Shown here piece by piece: positions 1-6,986 of a DNA stretch of 44,049 bases (the first letter of the stretch is position 1; each line of letters opens with the position of its first letter). Under the pieces are notes generated by a model. It did not search any database and had not been told where the DNA came from. It saw nothing but the letters and a program-made list of their open reading frames with translations. Source of the DNA: Azonexus sp. (GTDB taxonomy: Bacteria > Pseudomonadota > Gammaproteobacteria > Burkholderiales > Rhodocyclaceae); NCBI GenBank assembly GCA_030691385.1, contig JAUYEI010000096.1:1-44049 (forward strand), given 5' to 3'. The translations under genes were made by a program, and so were the position numbers.

Positions 1-269
1 GTACTGACCATCGCCTACTTTGATCGACTCAGGGTGCCACGACTCTCATGACCTCAACTTCTCGAACCGCCCGTGCGGACCCGCATGCCGGGTGGTGTGG
101 CAGGGGCGCAGCCTATAATGGCTGCCCCCTATGCCGATTGCAGAACGGGAGTAATTGCCGACACTTCCTCTTGATTGAGTCTCAAGACGACTCGACGATG
201 TAACGCACCAGCGCAGTCCAGCGTTGCGGTTTTGGTCAACTGTGGCGAGTGACCAAGATAGTGTCCAAG
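1..269. other. No gene assigned upstream of the SRP RNA
   Basis: I see no convincing coding region here on either strand; short minus-strand frames from the available ATGs stop within about a dozen codons. A perfect TATAAT lies at 114-119, but I see no good -35 hexamer about 17 bp upstream of it, so it is only a possible promoter. The first bases may be the end or beginning of a neighbouring gene that is cut by the window edge. Confidence 0.5.
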
Positions 270-292
270 CCCTTACCGAAGGGTGTTTTTTT
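270..292 (+). terminator. Candidate intrinsic terminator
   Basis: A 5-bp stem CCCTT / AAGGG (270-274 and 279-283) with a four-base loop is followed by TG and seven T residues. The stem is short but has the intrinsic-terminator form. It would separate upstream transcription from the SRP RNA gene. Confidence 0.5.
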
Positions 293-341
293 GCAGTGGA
301 ATTTATTATTTTGTTTCGAGATGACCACTTTTTGCCTGTGT

Positions 342-347
342 TAGAAT
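342..347 (+). promoter_or_regulatory. Probable -10 box of the SRP RNA gene
   Basis: TAGAAT ends 7 bases before the first base of the folded SRP RNA (355), the right distance for a -10 hexamer. No clear -35 match is visible 17 bp upstream, so the call rests on position and the -10 alone. Confidence 0.4.
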
Positions 348-354
348 TCGATCC

Positions 355-450
355 GGCGGGTCTCCCCGCATTGCAGGGTGGTGAATCTGGTCAGGTCCGG
401 AAGGAAGCAGCCACAGCTACTTACTGCAAGTGCCGGGGGTTAGGCTCGCC
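355..450 (+). ncRNA. ffs: Small signal recognition particle RNA (4.5S RNA)
   Basis: This is the RNA scaffold of the bacterial signal recognition particle, which binds Ffh and directs co-translational membrane targeting. The conserved apical domain is unmistakable: the GGTCAGGTCCGGAAGGAAGC core with its GGAA tetraloop spans about 389-410. The ends pair as expected: GGCGGGTC at 355-362 faces GGCTCGCC at 443-450. The approximately 96-nt length fits the short proteobacterial form. It lies directly upstream of dnaX, an arrangement I recall from other betaproteobacteria. A spurious reading frame runs through it and should be ignored. Confidence 0.95.
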
Positions 451-480
451 ACTTTCATTTTTTGCATTGGTGTGGGGCGC

Positions 481-2085
481 ATGAGTTATCAGGTTCTTGC
501 GCGCAAGTGGCGGCCGCGCAATTTTTCTACGCTAGTTGGGCAGGAACATGTCGTTCGTGCGCTGACCCACGCGCTCTCAGCGCAGCGCTTGCACCATGCT
601 TACTTGTTCACGGGTACCAGAGGGGTTGGCAAGACCACCATTGCGCGAATTCTCGCGAAGTCGCTGAATTGCGAGGCTGGGATTACGGCTACGCCTTGTG
701 GTACCTGTTCCGCTTGCCAGGAAATCGATAGCGGCCGTTTCGTTGATTTGCTCGAGGTTGACGCTGCAACCAATACTCGGGTCGACGAGATGCGTCAGCT
801 ACTCGAAAGCGCTGTCTATGCACCTACACGCGGTCGCTTCAAGGTCTATGTGATCGACGAAGTTCACATGCTCTCCAATTCCGCATTCAATGCGATGCTG
901 AAGACGCTTGAGGAACCCCCTGAGCACGTGAAATTCATACTGGCGACGACCGACCCGCAGAAAATTCCGGTGACGGTTCTTTCCCGTTGTCTCCAGTTCA
1001 ATTTGAAGCAGATGCCGGCGCTGGCTATTACCAAGCATCTTGGTCATATTTTGCAGGCCGAAGGGATTCCATTCGAGACATCAGCGCTGAGCCTGGTTGC
1101 CCGTTCGGCATCCGGAAGCATGCGGGATGCCCTTTCCCTGCTGGATCAGGCAATTGCTCACGGTGCCGGGAGGGTTGAAGAAGGCCAGGTTCGAAGCATG
1201 CTGGGCTCGGTCGATCAGGATTATCTGTTCGCCATCCTTGAGGCGTTACAGGTCGGCGATGCATCGGCTTTGCTGCAGGTAGCGGCGGACCTTGGCGTGC
1301 GTAGTCTTTCCTTCTCCGCGGCCTTGCAGGAGTTGGGGGCCTTGCTGACGCGTCTGCAGGTTATGCAATGCGTGCCCTCCGCGATAGGCGAGGATGACCC
1401 AGACAGGGGTCGGTTGCTTTCTTTGGCGACAGCTTTTTCTCCTGAATTCGTACAGCTGGCCTACCAAATCGTGAATATTGGCCGAAATGAGCTGTCGACC
1501 GCGCCGGATGAGCATGCTGGCTTCCTGATGACCTTGCTCCGGTTGCACGCCTTTCGTCCAAGCACCGTAGCTGACGTGCTCGGTGCCGTAGCGCCTAGAA
1601 GCAGGCCGGTGGCCAATGCCCAAACGCTTGCCGGGGTGCCGGTTGGCGTGGCTCAGGTTGCTGCAGCGAAGCCGGTGCAGGCGAGTGTGAGACCGCTACC
1701 GTCCGGAGATGCGGATTGGCATCAGATCGTTGCCTCGCTTCCGCTGTCCGGCCTGGTCAGGGAGCTGGCGCAGAATTGCGAACTGCGGCGGTTGAATGAA
1801 ACGGAGTGTTTGTTGCGGCTTTCGCCATCTCAGGCGCACCTGCAGATGAAGCCGGGGCCAGACAAACTGCAGCAAGCCTTGAGCGAGTATTTTGGCCGAA
1901 TGCTGAAAGTTCGTTTTGAATTGGCTCAAAATGAATTGGATACACCGGCAGAGACCGTCGGCCGTCAACGCCAGGAGCGGCAAGAGAACGCAGTTGCTTC
2001 AATTACACGAGATGCATTTATACGTGATGCCATCGAGTCTCTCGATGCATCGGTTGTCGAATCATCCATTAAACCTATTGCCTAA
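481..2085 (+). CDS. dnaX: DNA polymerase III subunit tau/gamma
   Basis: This is the clamp-loader ATPase of the replicative polymerase; it loads the beta clamp and couples core polymerases at the fork. The 534-residue protein starts at the canonical MSYQVLARKWRP. Walker A GTRGVGKT is at residues 45-52, the zinc-binding cysteines are C64, C73, C76 and C79, the Walker B/DEVH box is at 126-129, and an SRC sensor motif follows. An in-frame extension back to 430 would run into the SRP RNA, so I reject it. The C-terminal part is poorly conserved, as usual for the tau-specific region. I did not see an A-AAA-AAG slippery site of the E. coli type, so a separate gamma form is not indicated. ebfC and recR follow closely. 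Confidence 0.96.
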   Translation: MSYQVLARKWRPRNFSTLVGQEHVVRALTHALSAQRLHHAYLFTGTRGVGKTTIARILAKSLNCEAGITATPCGTCSACQEIDSGRFVDLLEVDAATNTRVDEMRQLLESAVYAPTRGRFKVYVIDEVHMLSNSAFNAMLKTLEEPPEHVKFILATTDPQKIPVTVLSRCLQFNLKQMPALAITKHLGHILQAEGIPFETSALSLVARSASGSMRDALSLLDQAIAHGAGRVEEGQVRSMLGSVDQDYLFAILEALQVGDASALLQVAADLGVRSLSFSAALQELGALLTRLQVMQCVPSAIGEDDPDRGRLLSLATAFSPEFVQLAYQIVNIGRNELSTAPDEHAGFLMTLLRLHAFRPSTVADVLGAVAPRSRPVANAQTLAGVPVGVAQVAAAKPVQASVRPLPSGDADWHQIVASLPLSGLVRELAQNCELRRLNETECLLRLSPSQAHLQMKPGPDKLQQALSEYFGRMLKVRFELAQNELDTPAETVGRQRQERQENAVASITRDAFIRDAIESLDASVVESSIKPIA

Positions 2086-2097
2086 CGGAGAGCGAAC

Positions 2098-2421
2098 ATG
2101 ATGAAGGGTGGCTTGGCTGGCCTGATGAAGCAGGCGCAGGCGATGCAGGAAAACATGAAAAAGGCCCAGGAGCAGCTAGCCCAGACTGAGATCGAGGGTG
2201 TTGCCGGGGCCGGTATGGTCAAGGTTGTGATGACCGGTGCGCATGAGGTACGCAGAGTCAGCATCGATCCTTCAGTGATGGATGATCGGGAAATGCTTGA
2301 GGATCTGATTGCCGCGGCGATGAACGATGCGGTTCGCCGAGGCGAGGCGCTGAGCCAGGACAAGATGTCAGGCTTTGCATCAGGGTTAAACCTGCCACCT
2401 GGCTTCAAGCTTCCTTTTTGA
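2098..2421 (+). CDS. ebfC: YbaB/EbfC family nucleoid-associated protein
   Basis: This is a small DNA-binding protein of the YbaB/EbfC family, a homodimer that coats nucleoid DNA; the gene almost always lies between dnaX and recR. The 107-residue product begins [14 protein letters not shown] and has the family pattern: a helical, Met/Gln-rich N-terminus, a central V-K-V-V-M-T-G strand segment and a C-terminal helix. CGGAGAG at about 2085-2091 serves as ribosome binding site. A start one codon later (2101) is equally possible. It ends 3 bases before the recR start, so the two are probably translationally coupled. Confidence 0.93.
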   Translation: MMKGGLAGLMKQAQAMQENMKKAQEQLAQTEIEGVAGAGMVKVVMTGAHEVRRVSIDPSVMDDREMLEDLIAAAMNDAVRRGEALSQDKMSGFASGLNLPPGFKLPF

Positions 2422-2424
2422 TTA

Positions 2425-3024
2425 GTGAATCAATCGGGGCTTGATTCGCTGATTGAAGCGTTGCGCTGTCTGCCCGGTGTCGGGCCAAAGTCCGCGCAGC
2501 GCATGGCCTATCATCTGCTGCAGCGTGATCGAAAAGGTGCGCAGCATCTGGGTGATGCTGTGCTACATGCTTTGCTGTCGATTCGACATTGTCAGCGCTG
2601 CAATACGTTTACCGAGGCGGAAATATGCGAATGCTGCGCTTCGCCGCGGCGCGATGCGAGCCTGCTGTGCGTAGTCGAAACACCGGTCGACATGAACATG
2701 ATGGAACAGACCCAGAGTTATCAGGGGCTGTATTTTGTATTGATGGGCAAGATTTCCCCGCTTGATGGCGTCGGGCCAAGGGATATTGGCCTGGATCAAC
2801 TGATGGCCAGGGCGCTCGATGGTGTGGTTCGAGAGGTTATTTTGGCGACCAACTACACCAACGAAGGGGAGGCCACGGCGCACTACATTACCGCCATGCT
2901 TGGACCCAAGGGGGTTGGCGTGACCCGGATTGCCCGCGGCATACCGGTCGGTGGCGAGCTTGAATATGTGGATAGTGGCACCTTGGCGCAGGCTTTTCGA
3001 GAGCGCAAGGCCTGTGGTGGGTGA
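2425..3024 (+). CDS. recR: Recombination mediator RecR
   Basis: RecR works with RecO and RecF to load RecA on gapped single-stranded DNA. The 199-residue protein has the family order: a helix-hairpin-helix segment ([17 protein letters not shown], about 16-32), a four-cysteine zinc finger (C56, C59, C68, C71) and a Toprim domain that begins at the VVETPVDM stretch. The start is GTG at 2425, only 3 bases after the ebfC stop. No independent ribosome binding site is obvious, which supports coupling to ebfC. The family length is normal. Confidence 0.95.
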   Translation: MNQSGLDSLIEALRCLPGVGPKSAQRMAYHLLQRDRKGAQHLGDAVLHALLSIRHCQRCNTFTEAEICECCASPRRDASLLCVVETPVDMNMMEQTQSYQGLYFVLMGKISPLDGVGPRDIGLDQLMARALDGVVREVILATNYTNEGEATAHYITAMLGPKGVGVTRIARGIPVGGELEYVDSGTLAQAFRERKACGG

Positions 3025-3032
3025 TATCCGGC

Positions 3033-3061
3033 TTTTATCAGGCCGTCCGATATCGTATAAT
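3033..3061 (+). promoter_or_regulatory. Candidate promoter of the petABC operon
   Basis: A perfect TATAAT lies at 3056-3061. The only -35 candidate at 17-bp spacing is a weak TTTTAT at 3033-3038. It sits in the 84-bp gap between recR and petA, and the AGGGG ribosome binding site of petA is at 3096-3100. Confidence 0.45.
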
Positions 3062-3108
3062 TTAGCGTTTAATTTTTATCCCATCTAATTCTGTTAGGGG
3101 TCAGCGTA

Positions 3109-3705
3109 ATGAGCAATCAAGGAAAAATGGACTGCGGACGGCGGCGTTTGGTCGTTGCGACCGCAGCCGTGGGCGGTGCGGGGGCAGTTGCCGCACTCGT
3201 GCCGTTCGTCTCCAGCTTGCTTCCGTCCGAACGTGCCAAGGCTGCAGGTGCACCGGTCGAAGTGGATATCAGCAAGCTCGAGCCAGGTCAGATGATGACC
3301 GTCGAGTGGCGCGGCAAGCCGGTGTGGATCATCAATCGCACCAAGGAAATGATGGATACGCTGCCCAAGCTTACTGATCTGGTTGCTGATCCCAAGTCGG
3401 ACAAGGACCAGCAGCCAGCCTATGCCAAGAATGATACGCGTTCGGTCAAGCCGGAAATCATGGTTGTGGTCGGTATCTGTACGCACCTCGGTTGTTCGCC
3501 CTCCCAGAAATTCAAGGCGGGTACCGACGAGGGTATGCCGGGTGACTGGCTGGGCGGTTTTCTGTGCCCCTGTCACGGGTCGACCTTCGACTTCGCCGGT
3601 CGTGTTTACAAGTCGAAGCCCGCCCCGACCAACCTCGAAGTGCCGCCGCACGTGTATCTCGCCGATACCCGTATCATGATCGGCGAAGACAAGAAGGGAG
3701 CATAA
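3109..3705 (+). CDS. petA: Ubiquinol-cytochrome c reductase, Rieske iron-sulfur subunit
   Basis: This is the Rieske [2Fe-2S] subunit of the cytochrome bc1 complex, which passes one electron from ubiquinol to cytochrome c1 on the periplasmic side. The 198-residue protein has an N-terminal twin-arginine stretch (CGRRRLVV) and one membrane anchor at about 14-36. Cluster box 1 is CTHLGC at 124-129 and box 2 is CPCHGS at 153-158; C124, H126, C153 and H156 are the expected ligands, and C129/C155 the disulfide. AGGGG precedes the ATG by 8 bases. It is the first gene of petABC. Confidence 0.96.
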   Translation: MSNQGKMDCGRRRLVVATAAVGGAGAVAALVPFVSSLLPSERAKAAGAPVEVDISKLEPGQMMTVEWRGKPVWIINRTKEMMDTLPKLTDLVADPKSDKDQQPAYAKNDTRSVKPEIMVVVGICTHLGCSPSQKFKAGTDEGMPGDWLGGFLCPCHGSTFDFAGRVYKSKPAPTNLEVPPHVYLADTRIMIGEDKKGA

Positions 3706-3708
3706 GAA

Positions 3709-5010
3709 ATGGCTGCTGGCAATTTCGAAAAATACAAGTCCGACGGCTCGCTGGCTGGTAACGCGCTGGAGTGGGTCGATGCCCGCTTCCCGGCGACTTC
3801 CATGTGGAAGGGCCACCTGTCCGAGTACTACGCCCCGAAGAACTTCAATTTCTGGTATTTCTTCGGCTCTCTGGCCTTGCTGGTCCTGGTTATCCAGATC
3901 GTTACCGGCATCTTCCTGGTCATGCACTACAAGCCGGATGCAGCGCTGAACGCCAATGGCGTGCCCATTGCATTCGCTTCCGTCGAATACATCATGCGCG
4001 ACGTGCCGGGTGGCTGGCTGATTCGCTACATGCACTCGACCGGCGCTTCGGCTTTCTTCATCGTGGTTTATCTCCACATGTTCCGCGGTCTTCTCTACGG
4101 TTCGTATCGCAAGCCGCGCGAACTCACCTGGCTATTCGGCGTGGGTATCTTCCTGGTGCTGATGGGCGAAGCCTTCTTCGGCTACCTGCTGCCGTGGGGA
4201 CAGATGTCCTATTGGGGCGCACAGGTGATCGTGAATCTGTTCTCGGCGATCCCCGTTATCGGCTCCGATCTGTCGCTGATCATTCGCGGCGACTTCGTGG
4301 TTGGCGACGCAACGCTGAACCGCTTTTTCTCCTTCCACGTGATTGCCTTCCCGCTCGTTCTGATTGGTCTGGTCGCCGCTCACGTGCTGGCCCTGCACGA
4401 AACTGGTTCGAACAACCCGGACGGTGTCGAGATCAAGGCCAACAAGGACGAACATGGCATTCCGCGTGACGGCATCCCGTTCCATCCGTACTACACGGTC
4501 AAGGACATCGTCGGTGTCATCGTCTTCCTGATGGTTTTCTCGGCAGTGATGTTCTGGGCGCCGGAAGGTGGCGGTTATTTCCTGGAGACGCCGAATTTCT
4601 ACCCGGCTGATCCGTTGAAGACCCCGTCGCACATCGCACCGGTCTGGTATTTCACGCCGTACTACTCGATCCTGCGTGCCATGGTCTGGAACTTCTTCGG
4701 CCTTGATGCCAAGTTCTGGGGGGTCGTTGCCATGGGGGCTTCTGTCGTGATCTTCGCCGCCTTGCCGTGGCTGGATCGCAGTCCGGTCAAGTCGATCCGT
4801 TACCGCGGTCCGATTACCAAGGTCATGTACACTCTCTTCGTAATCTGTTTCTTCATCCTCGGCTATCTCGGCACGCTGTCTCCTTCCCCGGTGGGCGAAG
4901 TGATTTCCCAGATCTGCACGGTTTTCTACTTCGGCTTCTTCCTGGGAATGCCGTGGTGGTCGCGCATGGACAAGTTCAAGCCGGTCCCTGACCGCGTGAC
5001 GTTCAAGTGA
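3709..5010 (+). CDS. petB: Cytochrome b of the bc1 complex
   Basis: This is the membrane core of complex III; it carries hemes bL and bH and the Qo and Qi quinone sites. The 433-residue protein is a full-length fused cytochrome b (N-terminal plus C-terminal parts). The heme-ligand histidines lie in the RYMHSTGAS/VYLHMFRG and FFSFHVIAF/AAHVLALHE helices. The Qo-site motif usually written PEWY reads PVWY here, a variant I recall from other beta- and gammaproteobacteria. It starts 3 bases after petA, and AAGAAGGGAG in the petA tail is its ribosome binding site. Confidence 0.96.
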   Translation: MAAGNFEKYKSDGSLAGNALEWVDARFPATSMWKGHLSEYYAPKNFNFWYFFGSLALLVLVIQIVTGIFLVMHYKPDAALNANGVPIAFASVEYIMRDVPGGWLIRYMHSTGASAFFIVVYLHMFRGLLYGSYRKPRELTWLFGVGIFLVLMGEAFFGYLLPWGQMSYWGAQVIVNLFSAIPVIGSDLSLIIRGDFVVGDATLNRFFSFHVIAFPLVLIGLVAAHVLALHETGSNNPDGVEIKANKDEHGIPRDGIPFHPYYTVKDIVGVIVFLMVFSAVMFWAPEGGGYFLETPNFYPADPLKTPSHIAPVWYFTPYYSILRAMVWNFFGLDAKFWGVVAMGASVVIFAALPWLDRSPVKSIRYRGPITKVMYTLFVICFFILGYLGTLSPSPVGEVISQICTVFYFGFFLGMPWWSRMDKFKPVPDRVTFK

Positions 5011-5021
5011 GGGTGGAAATA

Positions 5022-5741
5022 ATGAAAAAATTACTGATCGCATTGCTCTTCGCGCCGATCATGGCATTTGCCAGCGGTAGCACAGCCCACATCGACAAGT
5101 GGCCGGGCTCGGTGAGCGACAAGGCGGCGTTGCAAAACGGCGCCAAGCTGTTCGTCAATTACTGCCTGAACTGCCATGGTGCTTCCTACATGCGCTACAA
5201 GAACCTGCTCGATCTCGGTCTGACCGAGCAGCAGGTCAAGGAAAACCTGATGTTCACCTCCGACAAGATCGGTGAACTGATGCGGGTGGCTGCCCGTTCT
5301 GATGAGCAGAAGCAGTGGTTCGGTGCTACGCCGCCGGATCTGACCATCGTTGCCCGGGCCCGTGGCGAAGCCGGCAATGCCGGTGCCGGCGCGGACTGGC
5401 TCTACACCTACTTGCGTTCCTTCTATCGTGACCCGACCCGTCCGACGGGCTGGAACAATACGGTGTACGAGAACGTCGGCATGCCGCATGTTCTGTATGA
5501 CCTGCAAGGCCAGCAAGTGATGAATCACGAAACGCACAAGCTGGAACTGGCTGTCCCGGGCACCATGCCGCCGGCCGAATTCGACAAGTCGGTTTCCGAT
5601 CTGGTCGGCTTCATGGTCTGGATGGGTGAGCCGCAGCAGGAATATCGCCGCACTCTGGGCTGGTTCGTTCTGGCCTTCCTGTCAGTTCTCTTTGTTGTCG
5701 CCTACGCGCTCAAGAAGGAATACTGGAAAGACATTCACTGA
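5022..5741 (+). CDS. petC: Cytochrome c1 of the bc1 complex
   Basis: Cytochrome c1 accepts electrons from the Rieske subunit and passes them to soluble cytochrome c. The 239-residue precursor begins MKKLLIALLFAPIMAFASG, a clear Sec signal peptide. The heme c motif is C48-L-N-C51-H52, and a likely axial methionine lies in the PGTMPPAEF segment. One C-terminal transmembrane helix (FVLAFLSVLFVVAYAL) anchors it. I chose ATG 5022 rather than an upstream in-frame GTG that overlaps the petB stop, because the signal peptide starts there and GAGGGTGG precedes it. It is the last gene of petABC. Confidence 0.95.
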   Translation: MKKLLIALLFAPIMAFASGSTAHIDKWPGSVSDKAALQNGAKLFVNYCLNCHGASYMRYKNLLDLGLTEQQVKENLMFTSDKIGELMRVAARSDEQKQWFGATPPDLTIVARARGEAGNAGAGADWLYTYLRSFYRDPTRPTGWNNTVYENVGMPHVLYDLQGQQVMNHETHKLELAVPGTMPPAEFDKSVSDLVGFMVWMGEPQQEYRRTLGWFVLAFLSVLFVVAYALKKEYWKDIH

Positions 5742-5760
5742 TCCCTTCTGGATCAGCTAA

Positions 5761-5799
5761 CGGCATCGCGGGTTTGGCTCTGGCCGGCCCCCGATGCCG
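5761..5799 (+). terminator. Stem-loop between petC and sspA
   Basis: CGGCATCG at 5761-5768 pairs exactly with CGATGCCG at 5792-5799, and the stem continues inward with a GGG/CCC block after one mismatch. Only ATTTT follows a few bases later, not a full T-tract. It may be a partial terminator that lowers read-through from petABC into sspAB, or an mRNA 3'-end stabiliser. Confidence 0.4.
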
Positions 5800-5824
5800 A
5801 ATCTCATTTTGAGGGTTACCACAA

Positions 5825-6421
5825 ATGATGAACCTCTACTCGGGCACCACCTGCCCCTTTAGTCACCGTTGCCGCATTGTCCTGTTCGAAAAGGGCATGG
5901 ATTTTCAGGTTATCGATGTCGATATGTTCAACAAGCCGGAAGAAATGGCGGCGATCAATCCGCACAACCGCGTGCCGGTTCTGGTCGAGCGCGATCTGGT
6001 TTTGTTCGAACCGAACATCATCAACGAATACATCGACGAGCGCTTCCCGCATCCGCAACTGATGCCGGCTGACCCGATCATGCGCGCCCGCGCCCGCCAG
6101 TTGCTGGTCGGCATGGAACGCGAGATTTTTTCGTTCATGGAAGTGATCGAGAAGAACGGCAAGACGGCCGACAAGGCGCGCCAGGAAATCAAGGCTCGCC
6201 TGACCGAAATCGTGCCGATCTTCAACAAGCAGAAGTTCATGCTGGGTGACGAGTTCTCCATGCTCGACGTGGCCATCGCACCGCTGCTCTGGCGTCTGGA
6301 CCACTACGGCATCGACCTCGGCAAGGCCGCGGCGCCGCTCATGAAGTATGCCGAGCGTATTTTCAGCCGTCAGGGTTTTATCGATGCGCTGACGCCGTCC
6401 GAAAAGGCAATGCGCAAGTAA
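5825..6421 (+). CDS. sspA: Stringent starvation protein A (GST-fold)
   Basis: SspA is a glutathione S-transferase-fold protein that binds RNA polymerase and is linked to stationary-phase and acid-stress survival. The 198-residue protein starts MMNLYSGTTCPFSHRCRI, the typical N-terminal thioredoxin-like half of the SspA family, followed by an all-helical C-terminal half. The conserved cis-proline context NRVPVLVE is present at about 48-55. GAGGG at 5811-5815 is the ribosome binding site; a start at the second ATG (5828) is also possible. It is followed after 3 bases by sspB, which supports SspA over a generic GST. Confidence 0.92.
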   Translation: MMNLYSGTTCPFSHRCRIVLFEKGMDFQVIDVDMFNKPEEMAAINPHNRVPVLVERDLVLFEPNIINEYIDERFPHPQLMPADPIMRARARQLLVGMEREIFSFMEVIEKNGKTADKARQEIKARLTEIVPIFNKQKFMLGDEFSMLDVAIAPLLWRLDHYGIDLGKAAAPLMKYAERIFSRQGFIDALTPSEKAMRK

Positions 6422-6424
6422 GGC

Positions 6425-6859
6425 ATGGAACTACCGTCTACCAAGCCTTACCTGCTGCGAGCCATCTGGGAGTGGTGCTGTGACAACGGCTTCACCCCGT
6501 ACATCGCGGTCGAGGTTGATGAGCGGACCCGTGTGCCGCGCGAATTCGTCCGCGACGGTCAGATCGTGCTCAATCTGGGCCCGGATGCCACCAAGAAATT
6601 GCTGATCGGCAACGATTTCATCGATTTTCAGGCTCGCTTCGGCGGCGTTGCCCGCGATTTGTCGGTGCCTGTGGCGCGTGTTTCAGCGATTTACGCGCGG
6701 GAAAATAGTGCCGGAATGGCCTTTGAAGTCGACGGTGCCGAAGATCAGGCCGAGGCCGAATTCATCGACGCTGGCGAAGCCGTGGTCGAGCCTGAGGAGC
6801 CGCCACCGGAGCCGCCGCGCCCAGAAGCAGGGCGTCCCTGGCTGCAACGCATCAAATAG
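6425..6859 (+). CDS. sspB: ClpXP adaptor SspB
   Basis: SspB tethers ssrA-tagged proteins to ClpXP for degradation. The 144-residue protein has the conserved N-terminal substrate-binding domain (TKPYLLRAIWEWCCDNG... to about residue 105), an acidic and proline-rich flexible linker, and a short conserved tail GRPWLQRIK. The tail corresponds to the XB peptide that docks on ClpX. It starts 3 bases after sspA, so the pair is one transcription unit, ended by the terminator at 6885-6920. Confidence 0.95.
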   Translation: MELPSTKPYLLRAIWEWCCDNGFTPYIAVEVDERTRVPREFVRDGQIVLNLGPDATKKLLIGNDFIDFQARFGGVARDLSVPVARVSAIYARENSAGMAFEVDGAEDQAEAEFIDAGEAVVEPEEPPPEPPRPEAGRPWLQRIK

Positions 6860-6884
6860 GGACGCCGGCTGCGGTCAATGCACC

Positions 6885-6920
6885 AAAAAGGGGAAATTCC
6901 ACGACGGGATTTCCCCTTTT
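6885..6920 (+). terminator. Strong intrinsic terminator after sspB
   Basis: AAAAGGGGAAAT (6886-6897) pairs exactly with ATTTCCCCTTTT (6909-6920) around an 11-base loop. The A-tract before and T-tract after make it potentially bidirectional. It isolates sspAB from nasA. Confidence 0.9.
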
Positions 6921-6947
6921 GTCATGCAAGTCCATGATTTTTCAACG

Positions 6948-6963
6948 TGGCATAGCTGTTGCT
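6948..6963 (+). promoter_or_regulatory. Sigma-54 promoter of nasA
   Basis: TGGCAT-N5-TTGCT matches the sigma-54 -24/-12 consensus (TGGCAC-N5-TTGCW) with the invariant GG and GC in the right spacing. The predicted start at about 6974 falls at the GGAAGGA ribosome binding site, leaving a leader of only about 13 nt. A possible NtrC half-site TGCACC lies at 6879-6884, about 90 bp upstream, partly inside the terminator. This fits nitrogen-limitation control through RpoN and NtrC. Confidence 0.7.
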
Positions 6964-6986
6964 CAAGCCAAGCCGGAAGGAAAATC

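Noticed and set aside
430..480. Upstream start for dnaX
   Set aside because: The extra residues overlap the SRP RNA, and the family starts at MSYQVLARKW (481).
224..484. 86-codon frame across the SRP RNA
   Set aside because: It runs through the terminator and the folded SRP RNA and has no family resemblance.
481..2085. Programmed frameshift in dnaX (gamma form)
   Set aside because: I looked for an A-AAA-AAG type slippery site with a following hairpin and did not see one.
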